DNA from: Doryteuthis pealeii
Taxonomy: Eukaryota; Mollusca; Cephalopoda; Myopsida; Loliginidae
Assembly: GCA_023376005.1 (NCBI GenBank)
Contig: CM042152.1
Span: 80,361,669-80,425,668 of the forward strand
DNA: 64,000 nt
Direction: 5' to 3'
The position numbers and the translations under genes were made by a program. The notes beneath the pieces are model-generated. The model was not told the origin of the DNA. It was given only the letters and a program-made list of their open reading frames with translations, and ran no database searches. Numbering within the stretch: position 1 is the stretch's first letter; the number at the start of each line of letters is the position of its first letter. Of the stretch, positions 54,134 to 64,000 are shown in pieces.

Positions 54134-54329
54134 GGTTATTTCCTATAAGTCTAACATGATCAAAGGGGAACCACTCTTGACTGATAAATTATTTTTTTAT
54201 TGATCTACTAGGAAAAAGAAGACAGAGTTAGGGTTAGGGTTTAGGGTTAGTTTAATTGGAAAATAAATGAATAATTTATCAGTCAAGTGTGGTTCCCCTT
54301 TGATTATGTTAGACTTATAGGAAATAACC
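54134..54329. mobile_element. MITE, second telomere-core copy
   Basis: Same family as 52378-52558: GGTTATTTCCTATAAGTCTA and its inverse at the right edge. Core GTTAGGGTTAGGGTTTAGGG. Confidence 0.85.
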
Positions 54330-54758
54330 TGAAAACATCCAAGTCATTGAAGATGAAATGTAAAAATCTAAATCCTGATTATCTAATGTTGCTTAATCGC
54401 CGAATTCTCTCTTCGTATGAGTGTCATCATCTCTGTTAAATAATGGACCATTCCTTTTTTTATCATAAAGAAATAAAGGGAAGAAAAAAGGACATGCTAC
54501 ACAGGAAAAAAACATAACAAGATAACTGGTGACGATGCAAACAGTTGGTTTTATTTCAGAATAACTTTTCTCTTTTCTCCACCAAAGGAAACTTACAATT
54601 CAGCAGAGGTTTGATGCTGGAGCTTCCTTTTTTCAGTTTTGGTTTTGGGGTTAACTTCTTCTAGAAGGGTTGCCTTCATCACGGTTTTATCATTAGACTG
54701 GAGACCCCTTCTACGCCCCCCCCCCGTACAATCATATACATACATATATAGAAAGTAT
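54330..54758. other. No gene recognised
   Basis: Includes a sequence near 54450-54520 related to 11080-11160 (AATGGACCAT, GAAGAAAAA, GTGCTACAC-like). Nothing else. Confidence 0.4.
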
Positions 54759-55840
54759 GGACTGGCAAAATGAGCCTAAAATGCGTTTTTGACAAAATGA
54801 CTTTAGCCCCACCCCCTACAGAAAATAATTTACCAAAAATCAGGGAATTATCAGATTTTAATGAAATTTTCAGTGTTTATTTATCAATGAATGATCTTTA
54901 TAATGCATTACTTATTTCAAAACTTTCTCATTTTTTTCAGGTCGCTCAATTTTGACCCTCCCCACCCCCTTATGTTGGGGGCGTAACTTTTTTTTTTCAA
55001 GTTGGTCTTTTAGTTTTCTAATTACAGTATAAATAAAGAGATAAAAGACTGAAGTTATGAATAGAAACAAAACAAAAAAAATTCTACGGTGGCTTTTCTA
55101 TGAGAAAATAAGTACTGAAAATCTAAAAATAAAATGTAAAAAAATTATGGATAATTAATTTTGTGGAGATTTTTTTTTTTTACTCATTTCGATAATTATT
55201 TAATTGGCTATTATCTTATAAAAGAAAAAATTATATATCGATATTTTTTCTGCTTAAAAAGGGGGGCGGGGTTCATTTTCAATCGAGTTTTTCTTCAAAA
55301 AGTATACTTTGATGCAATAAAATAAGGTTTGCATTAAATAGATATTTGTTTCTAGAATCTAAAAATATAACATTTTAAATTTAACATCAGACTTTTCACA
55401 TTTTAAATGAATTTTATATATTAATTTCATATATTAATTTTTCATAGCAAAAATACTAAATTAAAGTTTTGAAATAAAATAATTAATGCATTATAAAATT
55501 CATTAATTGTTAAATCAATACTGAAAATTTCATTAAAATCAGATAATTACCTGATTTTTGGTAAATTTTTTTGCAATCGCGAATGTTACAGTAAAATTGT
55601 AAACAAGCACTTAAAACCATCGAAAAAGAGACAGAATGGCAGATCATGTCGAAATTGACCAAAACAAATCCCTTTAAATGTATTAAAAGTAAACTGCATA
55701 TGTAATGATATTTTTCTTTTTTTAATGATCGTCATTATGTTACTACTTATCGTTTTAGACAAAGTTTGACCTTAAATAATAGATTTAATTATTTTTAATT
55801 CACTTTTAAAACTCATAGAAGCTGATTTTTTTGCCAGTCC
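54759..55840 (-). mobile_element. 1.1 kb fold-back element, second copy
   Basis: Ends GGACTGGCAAAA and TTTTGCCAGTCC are exact inverses. The internal arms at 54826-54930 and 55470-55575 are inverted (TTACCAAAAATCAGGGAATT vs the reverse of AATTACCTGATTTTTGGTAA). Collinear in reverse with 38097-39200. No frame. Confidence 0.8.
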
Positions 55841-56221
55841 CTAGTAGAAAGAGAGAGAGACATAGAGATAGAGAGAAAGAAAGAGATGCCTCAGGTACTG
55901 GGTAATAAATCCAGCCCTGTCCCATTTAGTCAGGTGGGCAGGTGCTGCCTAGGAAGATAGCCCCCTGTGATCATGTGATTAATCTTATCTTACTAATTGA
56001 TCCAGAAGCCAAAACTCTTAAACCAAGATATTGCTCAATCACACTGACCTGTGTTAAAAAAATTTTTTTTCCAAAGGTCAAAGGTTTATCAAGTGATATA
56101 TGATCGCCATTTTATGCTGAATTCAAAAATACCATTCATTGTATTTAGTCAGGTCTGGTTTTTAAGATACTTCACAATAAGTTGTACACTTATTCAAAAG
56201 CCTGTGGACTTTACTAATCAC
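55841..56221. other. No gene recognised
   Basis: A short GA run, then unique-looking sequence. Confidence 0.4.
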
Positions 56222-56610
56222 AAATAGTTATAATACTATTTCTCTGAATGTTTGAGATGAGGCTTGATGATTAGTATTATCTGTGTTATTCAGACTATTG
56301 TCCTCATCTTTATTGTTATCTGTACAACGTTTCGGCCGATGTGCCCTCCGGCTTTCTTCAGGTATTTCTAACCAGACTCGGGAACCTTCTTTTCGAACTC
56401 GGGAACTTTCCTGTCGTAATCAGGAACCTTCTTGTCGTAATCGGGAGCCATCACAGAACTTTGAACCTAACCCTTTATTCAATCCACGAGGGTATCCTGT
56501 TTTCATTCTGCTAATCATAGCAGAGGGCACATCGGCCGAAACGTTGTACGGATAACAATGAAGATGAGGTCAATAGTCCGAATAACGCAGATAATACTAG
56601 TTATAATACT
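56222..56610. mobile_element. IR-G element with loop
   Basis: Left arm GACTATTGTCCTCATCTTTA ... CAACGTTTCGGCCGATGTGC, right arm GCACATCGGCCGAAACGTTG ... GATGAGGTCAATAGTCCGAA. The loop has GGGAACCTTCTTTTCGAAC-type repeats. Confidence 0.8.
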
Positions 56611-56909
56611 GTTCTATACATTTCATGTAAGAACTTGTATCTTTAAAATTTCATCTGATTAGAAAAAAATGATTTTTTGATTCAGTGTCAAAAAAACTGC
56701 CTTAAAATCACCTATTAACGTTATATATTCGACCTTGAAAATATCACAGGTCAGTATAATCATAACAAACCCAAAATAACTCATTTACCCAACCCCTTCT
56801 GTAAATAAAATCAATATATAATTTCCTGGAAATAGTAATCAATGTTTGTGTTATTTGAGAATCAAAAGATCAGATGACAGTCATTAAGTTCTTGGATGAT
56901 GAATGGTAG

Positions 56910-57400
56910 GGTAGGTTGATTTTAGAACTATAACATCTCCCATGTGGCAAAAGTTGCAATTTAGCATAAAGAATTACCACATAAAATATTTTTCTTCAAA
57001 ACTTTGCCTTCATTTGAGGAAATAGTTCAATCTTTTAAAATGTTATAATTGTTACAGCTTAATTATTAGGTAAAAAACTGCATATCGGAGGTGTCGATAG
57101 TGATGAGGACATATTTTCAATTTGAAAGTTATAATTTTCATTAATTTCATTTAAAATGACAAACTTTTCTTTTTTAGATATTGAAATTGCTAAATTTCTA
57201 ACCAATTTCTAAGCTAAATGTTGGAAAATGAGGATTTTTTAGTGCATTTTAGAGATTCTTTGATGCTATTTCCTCAAACAATGGTGCAAGTAAAGAGATT
57301 TAGTTTTTGGTATCAGTATTTATTATATCAACACACAACTTTCGCTGTTTGAGAGAATTTGATATTATTAAAAAAAGTTAAAAATCAGCCTGCCCTATTG
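56910..57400 (+). repeat. Dispersed ~490 bp repeat, copy 3
   Basis: Diverged relative of 2956-3450. Shares CATGTGGCAAAAGTTGCAA and ATATCAACACACAACTTTCG. It shows this block moved or spread independently of the 1.3-7.4 kb duplication. Confidence 0.75.
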
Positions 57401-57806
57401 GTGTCTTTGCAATAGAAAGAAATCTAATTTTAAATTCTGGCAATGATCCACGTGCAGGAACCTTTCAGACCCTGTAAATCTCCTCTAATAAACAGCAAAT
57501 ACCTACAAAAAAATGGTAAGGCTAAAATCTAACGAGATCGGATGATATAACTACTAACAGCCAGAAATGTTTCGCATAACAAGATTTGACCACAACTTTG
57601 GTTTTTAAAAAATAAATAAATAAAAAAAAAATCGGAAGAGTTAGGTGATTACGATTATTTGCACTGATTGACCTGTAGGTGCGCAGACAATGGTGTTAAT
57701 TACGAGAGTAAAAGAGACAATCAAGCAAATATTTGTCAGACCAACAAATTTCTTTTTCCTCACAACTTACAATTAAATGCAAACATATGAACATGCTTTA
57801 TAGAAA
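57401..57806. other. No gene recognised
   Basis: Nothing supported. Confidence 0.4.
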
Positions 57807-58202
57807 CTAGCAAAATAAAAAAAACACCCTCCGGGCGATGTAAAAATAAATTTTTGAAAGATATTGCTTGAGGAGGTGGAAGTTAAAAATTAAATGTCGG
57901 AGAGTTTGAACCATAAATCATGAAATCATCAAATTTATTAAAGGAGTAAAAAAAATAAAACAATTTGAAATCGAAACTAAATTCTATTAACTTTGAATAT
58001 CTATTAAAATAAAACAAACTATATATAAATATATGATATTGGGGATGTATCTATTAAAACTTGTTTTAAACAAACAATGACGACTGTCTAATGTTGCATG
58101 CTCAAATTTTGAGTGTATTTATTCTGTGTTATGACGATTTCAGGCACAGTGACAGTTTTTGTTACAGACAAAAACCGGCAGCCAATCTCCATTATTAATA
58201 GA
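57807..58202 (-). mobile_element. H1 Helitron, non-autonomous
   Basis: Minus sense: TCTATTAATAATGGAGATTG to the CGCCC-GGA-GGGTG hairpin and CTAG. A before the TC and T after the CTAG. Confidence 0.85.
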
Positions 58203-58486
58203 TATATATGAGTATCCAATTGTCTCTTTAACCTTTCTGTTGCAGTGACATCAGTAAATTATCCAAAAGTGCTCAATATATTAAAAACATAGAGCAGTAA
58301 TGATTGGTACCTTACCTTTCCTTTGGATCACAGCGGCAGTGTGGAGAGGGGGGATTTGCTGCACAGGCAACAGCTCATCCTCCATATGAACCCACCCAGG
58401 CTATGCAGTTCAAGTTAACAAAAACCTTGACACTACTCCATCGTCTCTCGTAGACGGAAGGATAACAACAACAGAGCAGTAGGGGC

Positions 58487-58879
58487 AAATATAATAGAGA
58501 TTCGCTTTCAGTTTTTGTCTGTAACAAAAATTACATCACTGCTTACATCACATTACCCAAAATCATCATAAATGTAGAATAAATACACTCAAAATTTGAA
58601 CATGCAACATTAGACAGTCCTCATTGTTTTTTAAAACAAGTTTTAATAAATACATCACTGGTATTATATATCTATATATAGTTTGTTTTATTTTAATACA
58701 TATTTAAAGTTTACATTTCAAATTGTTTTATTTTTTAATCCTTTAATGAATTTTATGATTTTACTTACTTAGGGTACAAACTCGCTGACATTGAATTTTT
58801 TACTCCCACCCCTCAGGCAATATATTTCAAAAATCTATTTTTACAGCGCCCGGAGGGTGTTTTTTTTTTTTTGTACTAG
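58487..58879 (+). mobile_element. H1 Helitron, 5' end decayed
   Basis: Body as in the other H1 copies, ending in GCGCCCGGAGGGTG, poly-T and TGTACTAG followed by T. The first bases have diverged. Confidence 0.8.
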
Positions 58880-58919
58880 TAATAATAATATTAGTTATAG
58901 TAGTAGAGGAAAAGAGTTA

Positions 58920-58963
58920 AGGGTCTACCATGGTTTCAATCCAAATGATTTCATCAGGACTCT
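58920..58963 (-). ncRNA. Hammerhead ribozyme (left arm)
   Basis: Minus strand: CTGATGA core, stem II AATC/GATT with loop ATTTG, GAAA, stem III ACC/GGT with a two-base loop, cleavage base A. Stem I is AGAGTC with GACCCT, one mismatch. It differs from the right-arm copy by that change. Confidence 0.65.
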
Positions 58964-59178
58964 ACCTTAAGTCAATGTAATTCCTTTGTTAAATGAAGAT
59001 AAACTTATTTTCAGATAATAACAATTGAACACTATGTTAGAATTTTTTTTTTTAATTAATTAACAATAATTGAAAGTAAAAAAAATATTAAATAACATAG
59101 TTTTCAACCGTTATTATTTGAAAAAAAGTCTATCTCAGTTTAACAAAGGAATTACATTGACTTAGTTAAGCATAGGGT

Positions 59179-59222
59179 AGGGTCCTGATGAAATCATTTG
59201 GATTGAAACCATGGTAGACCCT
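59179..59222 (+). ncRNA. Hammerhead ribozyme (right arm), full consensus
   Basis: Stem I is AGGGTC (59179-59184) with GACCCT (59217-59222), six of six pairs. The core CTGATGA (59185-59191) is followed by stem II AATC/GATT with loop ATTTG, and GAAA (59205-59208). Stem III is ACC/GGT including the A15.1-U16.1 pair, with a two-base loop. Cleavage is expected after A59216. Every invariant core base is present. The very short stem III matches the minimal hammerheads reported from Penelope-like retroelements, which often act as dimers; that it is active is inference. Confidence 0.75.
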
Positions 59223-59275
59223 TAACTCCTTTTTTCTAGTACTATAACTAATATCATTATCATACATTATATAGA

Positions 59276-59913
59276 CTAGCAAATATATGCACCCTCCGGG
59301 TGCAAGTATTTTAGTTAAATTTTATTATAAAATATGATATTAAATTAGAAAGGCTAATGAAACTGAATAAGAATGTAGATAAAAAGATTTTGAACAGAGG
59401 GGGTATGATTGAAAAATAGAACAACTTTGAAACTAACTCTTCCATCATTTTCAGTTACTCCCGTCTTTCATTGGTAAATTTTCCTAATTAAACTGTTTAG
59501 TTAAATAGGAAGTAAAGAATAATATTACAGTTATTTCTTCTTGTTAAGGGATTTCTTTTAAGTTTTATTGAAGAGATTTTTGCTCATATTCAATAAGATA
59601 AAACCAACATTAGAAATCATAATACTAAGCATATATTTTATTAAGATCAAATTTCTAATATCAATATGCAAATTAGCCTTCCCATTCACACTGTAAACAG
59701 CTATTTTGTTGTATATATAAATACAATTGTATGTTATTAGTATGTCGATATGGTCAACAATTAATAATGTAAAGCAATTTTATTAATAATTGAGGTTTAA
59801 ATAAAAATAAAATCATGGAGAATGTGATGTAAATAATAAAGGGAATTGTGACTTGTATAGTAATATAGTTTCGGTTACAGACAGACAAACCCACAATCTC
59901 CATTATAATAAGA
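59276..59913 (-). mobile_element. H2 Helitron, full length
   Basis: Minus sense: TCTTATTATAATGGAGATTG at the 5' end. The 3' end has a perfect hairpin GCACCC-GGA-GGGTGC (59289-59303), nine bases, then CTAG. Flanks A and T. 638 bp, no Rep/helicase. Confidence 0.9.
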
Positions 59914-60094
59914 TATATACATACATACACACACATATATCTAAGAGGCAGAGGAGGAATTCAAATTAATATACTAGTTTGGCAACTGCTCCAAATACCA
60001 ATGTGATTTTGCCCTTTCAATTCCTCCTCTTATCAATTCTAAACATGATTTTAGAAGAATGCATCAAGTGATCCTAAGCTAATTGTCTAAATAC

Positions 60095-60618
60095 TCCAAT
60101 GTATTTACCAAATCCCATCACCATAGCAACAATGTGACACAAGGTCAATTTTTAAGCAGAATAAAACTAGTTTAAATTCAGTTTTCCTTTTTCCTGGTTG
60201 CCTAAACAATCCCCATTCTCCTCGACTATCCACAGCTGAGAGAGACCAGATGGATTTATGCATTAGTGCTAAGTGAAATGTAAACAACTTTGTCCAGTCT
60301 TATCTGCGTTATTCGGACTATTGTCCCCATCTTTATTGTTATTTGTACAACGTTTCGGCCGATATGCCCTTTCGGCCTTCTTCAGGTATTTCTTGTCGGA
60401 CTCGGGAACAAGAAATACCTGAAGAAGGCCGGAGGGCATATCGGCCAAAATGTTGTACAAATAACAATAAAGATGGGGACAATAGTCCGAATAACGCAGA
60501 TAATACTAATCATCAAGCCTCATCTCAAACATTCAGAGAAACTTTGTCCAGGATTTGAACTCCGGTCACAGATCCCTTTTTTTCTTTTTACACAATAACC
60601 ATTACACAAGTGCACCTC
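60095..60618 (-). mobile_element. SINE1 split by an IR-G insertion
   Basis: The SINE1 3' half lies at 60095-60297 and the head at 60540-60618 (CCAGGATTTGAACTCCG, AACCATTACACAAGTGC). The break is at AACTTTGTCCAG, present on both sides. Confidence 0.85.
60298..60539. mobile_element. IR-G element with 12-bp target duplication
   Basis: 242 bp. The arms TTATTCGGACTATTGTCCCC ... TTCTTGTCGGACTCGGGAAC and AAGAAATACCTGAAGAAGGC ... GGGGACAATAGTCCGAATAA pair almost perfectly. The right side extends ~45 bp beyond the left. Flanked by AACTTTGTCCAG at 60286-60297 and 60540-60551. Confidence 0.88.
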
Positions 60619-61039
60619 TTTAACAAGTAATGTATATGTAAATATACAAATAGGTAACTCACCGTTCTATAGTGGTTAGCAAGCTGATTTTTATCTGAAT
60701 TCAATAGATTCTCATAATTTGTTGCTTTCTGACAAATTATATTTAGCTAAACTTAAATAACTCTAGCCAAATGCATACTATGTTTAGTTTTAACTTTTTA
60801 TTTTAGCATTTCTATTGCAATAAACTAAAAGTCTATATGTAAAGTAGGTACTATTTCTATCCAGGTAGGTTTGATTAGAAGGCACCAAATGTCTTAATTT
60901 ATTCACATACATATATCCATCCTCTACTTTGTCTCTCGTTTGGATTAATAAGCTTCAGTTCTAAGCCTCTGCTCTTCTAATCTTGATATTAAAACTTTCA
61001 TTAATCCTACCCGTGATATCAGATTAACATAAATTGGTT
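60619..61039. other. Mostly unrecognised; possible SINE2 head
   Basis: CGTTCTATAGTGGTTAGCAA at about 60663 resembles the SINE2 head. Otherwise nothing. Confidence 0.4.
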
Positions 61040-61199
61040 TTGTATTACAGCATATCAACCTTGGTGGGTTATTTAATGCCACCAAAGTTCTGAAAGATTA
61101 GTGATAGTTTGGATTGGTTTATTTTACGGTATATCAACCATGGTGGGTCATTTAATGCCAACTAAGTTTTGGGTTCATAGCGGTAGTTTGGTAGAAAAC

Positions 61200-61640
61200 A
61201 TGTATATATGTAGAGATTTTAACTATTGTTCAATTCCTCATATTTTTGAGTCCAATCCCATTTCTTTTAGGAAATGTAAAATCCTGGATGGTCTTATTTT
61301 TGTGAAAAGTTTGTTCAAATTACTTGCTTGATAATATTTTGTTCGCAATAGATCAAAGTCTACACACTCTAACAGTATATGTTTCACTGTAAATCTCTTG
61401 GCATGTAGTGCATATTGGGGATTCTGTGACCTTTAGTAAATGATGATGGGTGATGTAGGTGTGGCCTATGTGAAGGTAGGTCAGCACAACCTGTTCTCTT
61501 CTATTTATGTCATATTTTAAGTTCCATTCTCCAATGGTAGGTTTAATGTCTTGAAGTTTGTTATCAATGAGTGCATTCCAATAATTTTGACATTTTTTTA
61601 ATTATTATTTTTTTCACAACTGTTTTATAATCAGTATAGG
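61200..61640 (-). pseudogene. LINE domain downstream of RNase H (inverted part 1)
   Basis: Minus-strand residues: IDNKLQDIKPTIGEWNLKYD and REQVVLTYLHIGHTYITHHH, then, after a +1 shift, FTVKHILLECVDFDLLRTKY. This is the segment after the RNase H of jockey- or CR1-like LINEs (usual form RIGHT.LTH...C..C......HIL..C). It is continuous except for the one frameshift. Confidence 0.8.
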
Positions 61641-61750
61641 GTATTTTTGAACAGAATATACCACCTGTCCAAAAACAACAAAATTTTTTGTTGGATCCCA
61701 AGCCACCTTTGCATACCTGGAAATGACATGGCAGATTTAGAAGAAATTTT
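61641..61750 (+). pseudogene. LINE RNase H C-terminal motif (inverted part 2)
   Basis: Plus-strand residues IYHLSKNNKIFCWIPSHLCI and PGNDMAD: the WIPSH...GNE.AD motif that ends LINE RNase H. Normally this precedes the domain in the neighbouring entry on the same strand; here it is on the opposite strand. Confidence 0.8.
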
Positions 61751-62145
61751 TTTTAAACAATTTTATTTTGTAAACAAATTTTCTATTAAACCAATAGATG
61801 GGACTCTAACAAACACTACTATTCCGGATCAAAGTAGACCTAGGAGCAATGGTGATGAAGGGGGTGCTCTACATTTCACAGACCGAGAACCTCATCATAA
61901 CCAGAACAATAAGACCTTCAGCCACCACCTTCTAGCACCCATATGATAAAAAGGGTAAGGGCGGGTTATAAGGGCAAAAGGATTGAGACAATCACATAGG
62001 TGCTAAGGGTTTGACATAACGAACTGACTGATCAGAGGGGGCCTCTCTGGCCGCCCGTCTAAGTAAAAGGTCAAAGGGGAGTGTTGCAGGTCATGGACGG
62101 CTCATCGACCAGGATTCCGTCCTTAAGCATCACTGATTTACATAA

Positions 62146-64000
62146 TTTTTTCAGTTGTTCCCATGATTCCAAATATAGCAACACGAGGTCAACATGGCAG
62201 GGTTTTGACTTTTCTTGATGTAACCCACTCATTTTAATTACTCTCCCTCATTTTTCTTTGGTGTGAAATTGAATATCAGTCATTTAAGTTACTAGCCATA
62301 TAAACTCCTTTATAACAAACCGGGTCCCACTCTTTTTAGGAAATCATTTACCACATTACCAGGATAGCATACAATTTCATAATTTACCATTACATCTAAT
62401 AGACACATTTAGCCAGTTTTATTCTTACCTTTTTTTTTTTTATGATGGTTAATGAAGTATCTTGGGTTCAATTATAGATGATGCCTACATCTATCAATTA
62501 ACTATATAATAAAATTATCTGGTCTCCTGTTTTTGCTTAGCTATGATCAACACTGCTATTTTGATTTTTGTACTTACAAAAAACACTCCTAAACAAACTG
62601 TAACAATTACAAGACTCAGTTTAAAAATTAGCCAGTATAAGTGCCACATGAACTTTAAAAGTTCATAGGTGGCACCCATACAACCTACATACAGAAGTAT
62701 AATATAATGAATGTTTGAAGTAACAAAGTAGTGAATCACTCCATAATGTACACAGTTATCTGTATGTTAATCAAACCCTTATCTAATACTAGGGTCTTCA
62801 ATGAGGGTGGGGGTGGAATTTTAAGGGAGCAATAATTTTATTTTGAGAAAACCATTAAAGTATATTTTAAATAATCTAATTTGATTTTAACAATCTTAAA
62901 ACATTTTAAGTGAATAGAAACTTCATATTTAAAATAAAAAGGTCATTACAAATTTAATTTATAACAATTTATAAAATATCAAAGTTGGCAGTAAGAAAAC
63001 AAATGTTGAAGGCACCTGATTTAATAAATGTAATAATAATTGTCTTGTTTATGTTCAGTGTTGCATAAAAATTAATTAAAATATCATTACATGATGAAAG
63101 CGAAATTTCAGATGGAATCAGCAAGTAGCCAATCAGAAGCATTTTTACCATTTAATGAATATTCATGAACAATTTGGGAAATCTTGGGTAGATTTGTAGA
63201 GTTTTAAAAAAAATACCATCATTGATATTTCACTGCCAAAATACTATTTATAGACATTTTTGACAGAAAAATTGAGATAAATATGTGTATGGTTAATCGA
63301 AGACTGAAGATATCAGATCTGAAACACGTGTCACTAATGTAAAATAATTTTTTTTTTTTTTTATTAAAACAATCCATTTTGCAGAGCTTTTTTTATAAAA
63401 TATTACATTTTCTCCCGTTGAACCCATAACGTGTGTGTGTGTGTGTGTGTGTGTATGATTAACCCTGCTGAGTTTTTGTAGGTCATGGATAGCTGTTACA
63501 CTCCAACAGCAGCTAGTGCAAAGAATCAACAGCCCTAAGATAAAGTCTAAAATTAGTCTATCAGTCACAATGAGTAGGACATGTAGATTGTACATGACAG
63601 ACTTCAACTTTCAATTGAATAAATTAAGTTTCAACAGTTCAATTCAGTGCACAGTATTTTGTTTGTCAGTCACAAATAAAATGAATATCCATTCAACATT
63701 AAGAAAAACATATCGCATCTAGTGGTCGTCTAAATCTTTCAGTTCTACAAGGTTATAGTCTTAACAGTAATAATGATTGGCACTTATTAAAGAATGTCAG
63801 ATCTGAGACAATTTATTCAAACATTAATTCTTGATGTAACTTGGAATGTCCAGGGAAGTTCTTTCTCCAAGTCTTCTATCAGTAGTGAGTCATGATGATC
63901 TTAGATCAGTTGGAAGTTATCCTAAACTGAATTCTAACAACACTGCCTTACCCAAACTATTTGAACATCTCTGCTTCTTTTATGGAGTTTCTTTTCTCTA
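62146..64000. other. AT-rich, no gene recognised
   Basis: Only short frames. (GT)n at 63431-63454 and poly-T near 63347-63362. At 63304-63332: CTGAAGA, GAAA and an ACA/TGT stem III with C at the cleavage site, but stems I and II do not form. Possibly intronic or intergenic. Confidence 0.5.

Larger units (their letters stand above)
58888..59254. mobile_element. Inverted-repeat element carrying two hammerhead ribozyme folds
   Basis: The left arm from ATATTAGTTATAG and the right arm ending CTATAACTAATAT are inverted repeats of about 150 bp with modest divergence. The loop is AT-rich. Each arm contains a complete hammerhead fold, transcribed outward-in on opposite strands. No protein frame. It sits between two Helitrons. 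Confidence 0.8.
61040..62145 (-). mobile_element. R600 copies split by a LINE
   Basis: Two tail hairpins (61048-61085 and 61123-61160) are followed by GGTAGTTTGGTAGAAAA. R600 resumes at about 61755 (AATTTTCTATTAAACCAATAG, CTAACAAACACTACTATTCC) and runs to GATTCCGTCCTTAAGCATCA near 62130. Confidence 0.75.

Overview
The window looks like non-coding, repeat-dominated DNA from an animal nuclear genome. It is AT-rich and full of (TA)n, (TG)n, (CT)n, (GATA)n and (GA)n microsatellites. It holds many tRNA-derived SINEs, decayed LINE fragments with C-terminal zinc fingers, a Penelope-like fragment, Helitrons, MITEs and one Tc1/mariner remnant. I see no operon-like structure, no rRNA, no intact tRNA gene and no multi-exon host gene I can defend. 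LINE tails with CCHH/CCHC fingers, many SINE families and one shared SINE 3' hairpin fit a lophotrochozoan, probably a mollusc. That placement is inference and low confidence.

Layout. 0.9-1.3 kb: a tRNA-like SINE ending in a hammerhead-ribozyme fold. 1.3-7.4 kb: a ~2.9 kb segment present twice in direct orientation around a 100-N assembly gap; both copies hold Helitron pieces, SINE1 and a ~600 bp repeat called R600 here. 7.4-10.2 kb: stacked R600 copies. 11.7-21 kb: LINE remnants, palindromes and a MITE. 21-27.6 kb: Helitron copies, an 86-bp minisatellite, and a MITE split by a Helitron. 27.6-37 kb: LINE tails, a 29-bp minisatellite, MITEs, SINE1, a SINE2 array and R600. 37-48.6 kb: R600, a 1.1 kb fold-back element, a mariner remnant, a Penelope-like GIY-YIG fragment split by a SINE, a 30-bp minisatellite and zinc-finger LINE tails. 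48.6-57.4 kb: microsatellites, inverted-repeat elements, two MITEs with telomere-like cores and a second 1.1 kb fold-back. 57.8-59.9 kb: two H1 Helitrons, an inverted-repeat element carrying two hammerhead folds, and one H2 Helitron. 60-62.1 kb: nested SINE, LINE and R600 insertions. 62.1-64 kb: AT-rich sequence with nothing recognised.

The most promising signal is the set of hammerhead-ribozyme folds. One at 59179-59222 matches the whole conserved core with closed stems I, II and III. It has a near-identical partner on the opposite strand at 58920-58963. A third at 1020-1061 sits at the 3' end of a SINE that has a tRNA-like promoter. The clearest other structural results are Helitron termini with A|T target sites, insertions dated by nesting and target-site duplications, and a hairpin 3' tail shared by several SINE families.

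Names used below (SINE1 to SINE6, R600, H1, H2, IR-G, L5) are local labels, not database names. Strand gives the sense of the element.
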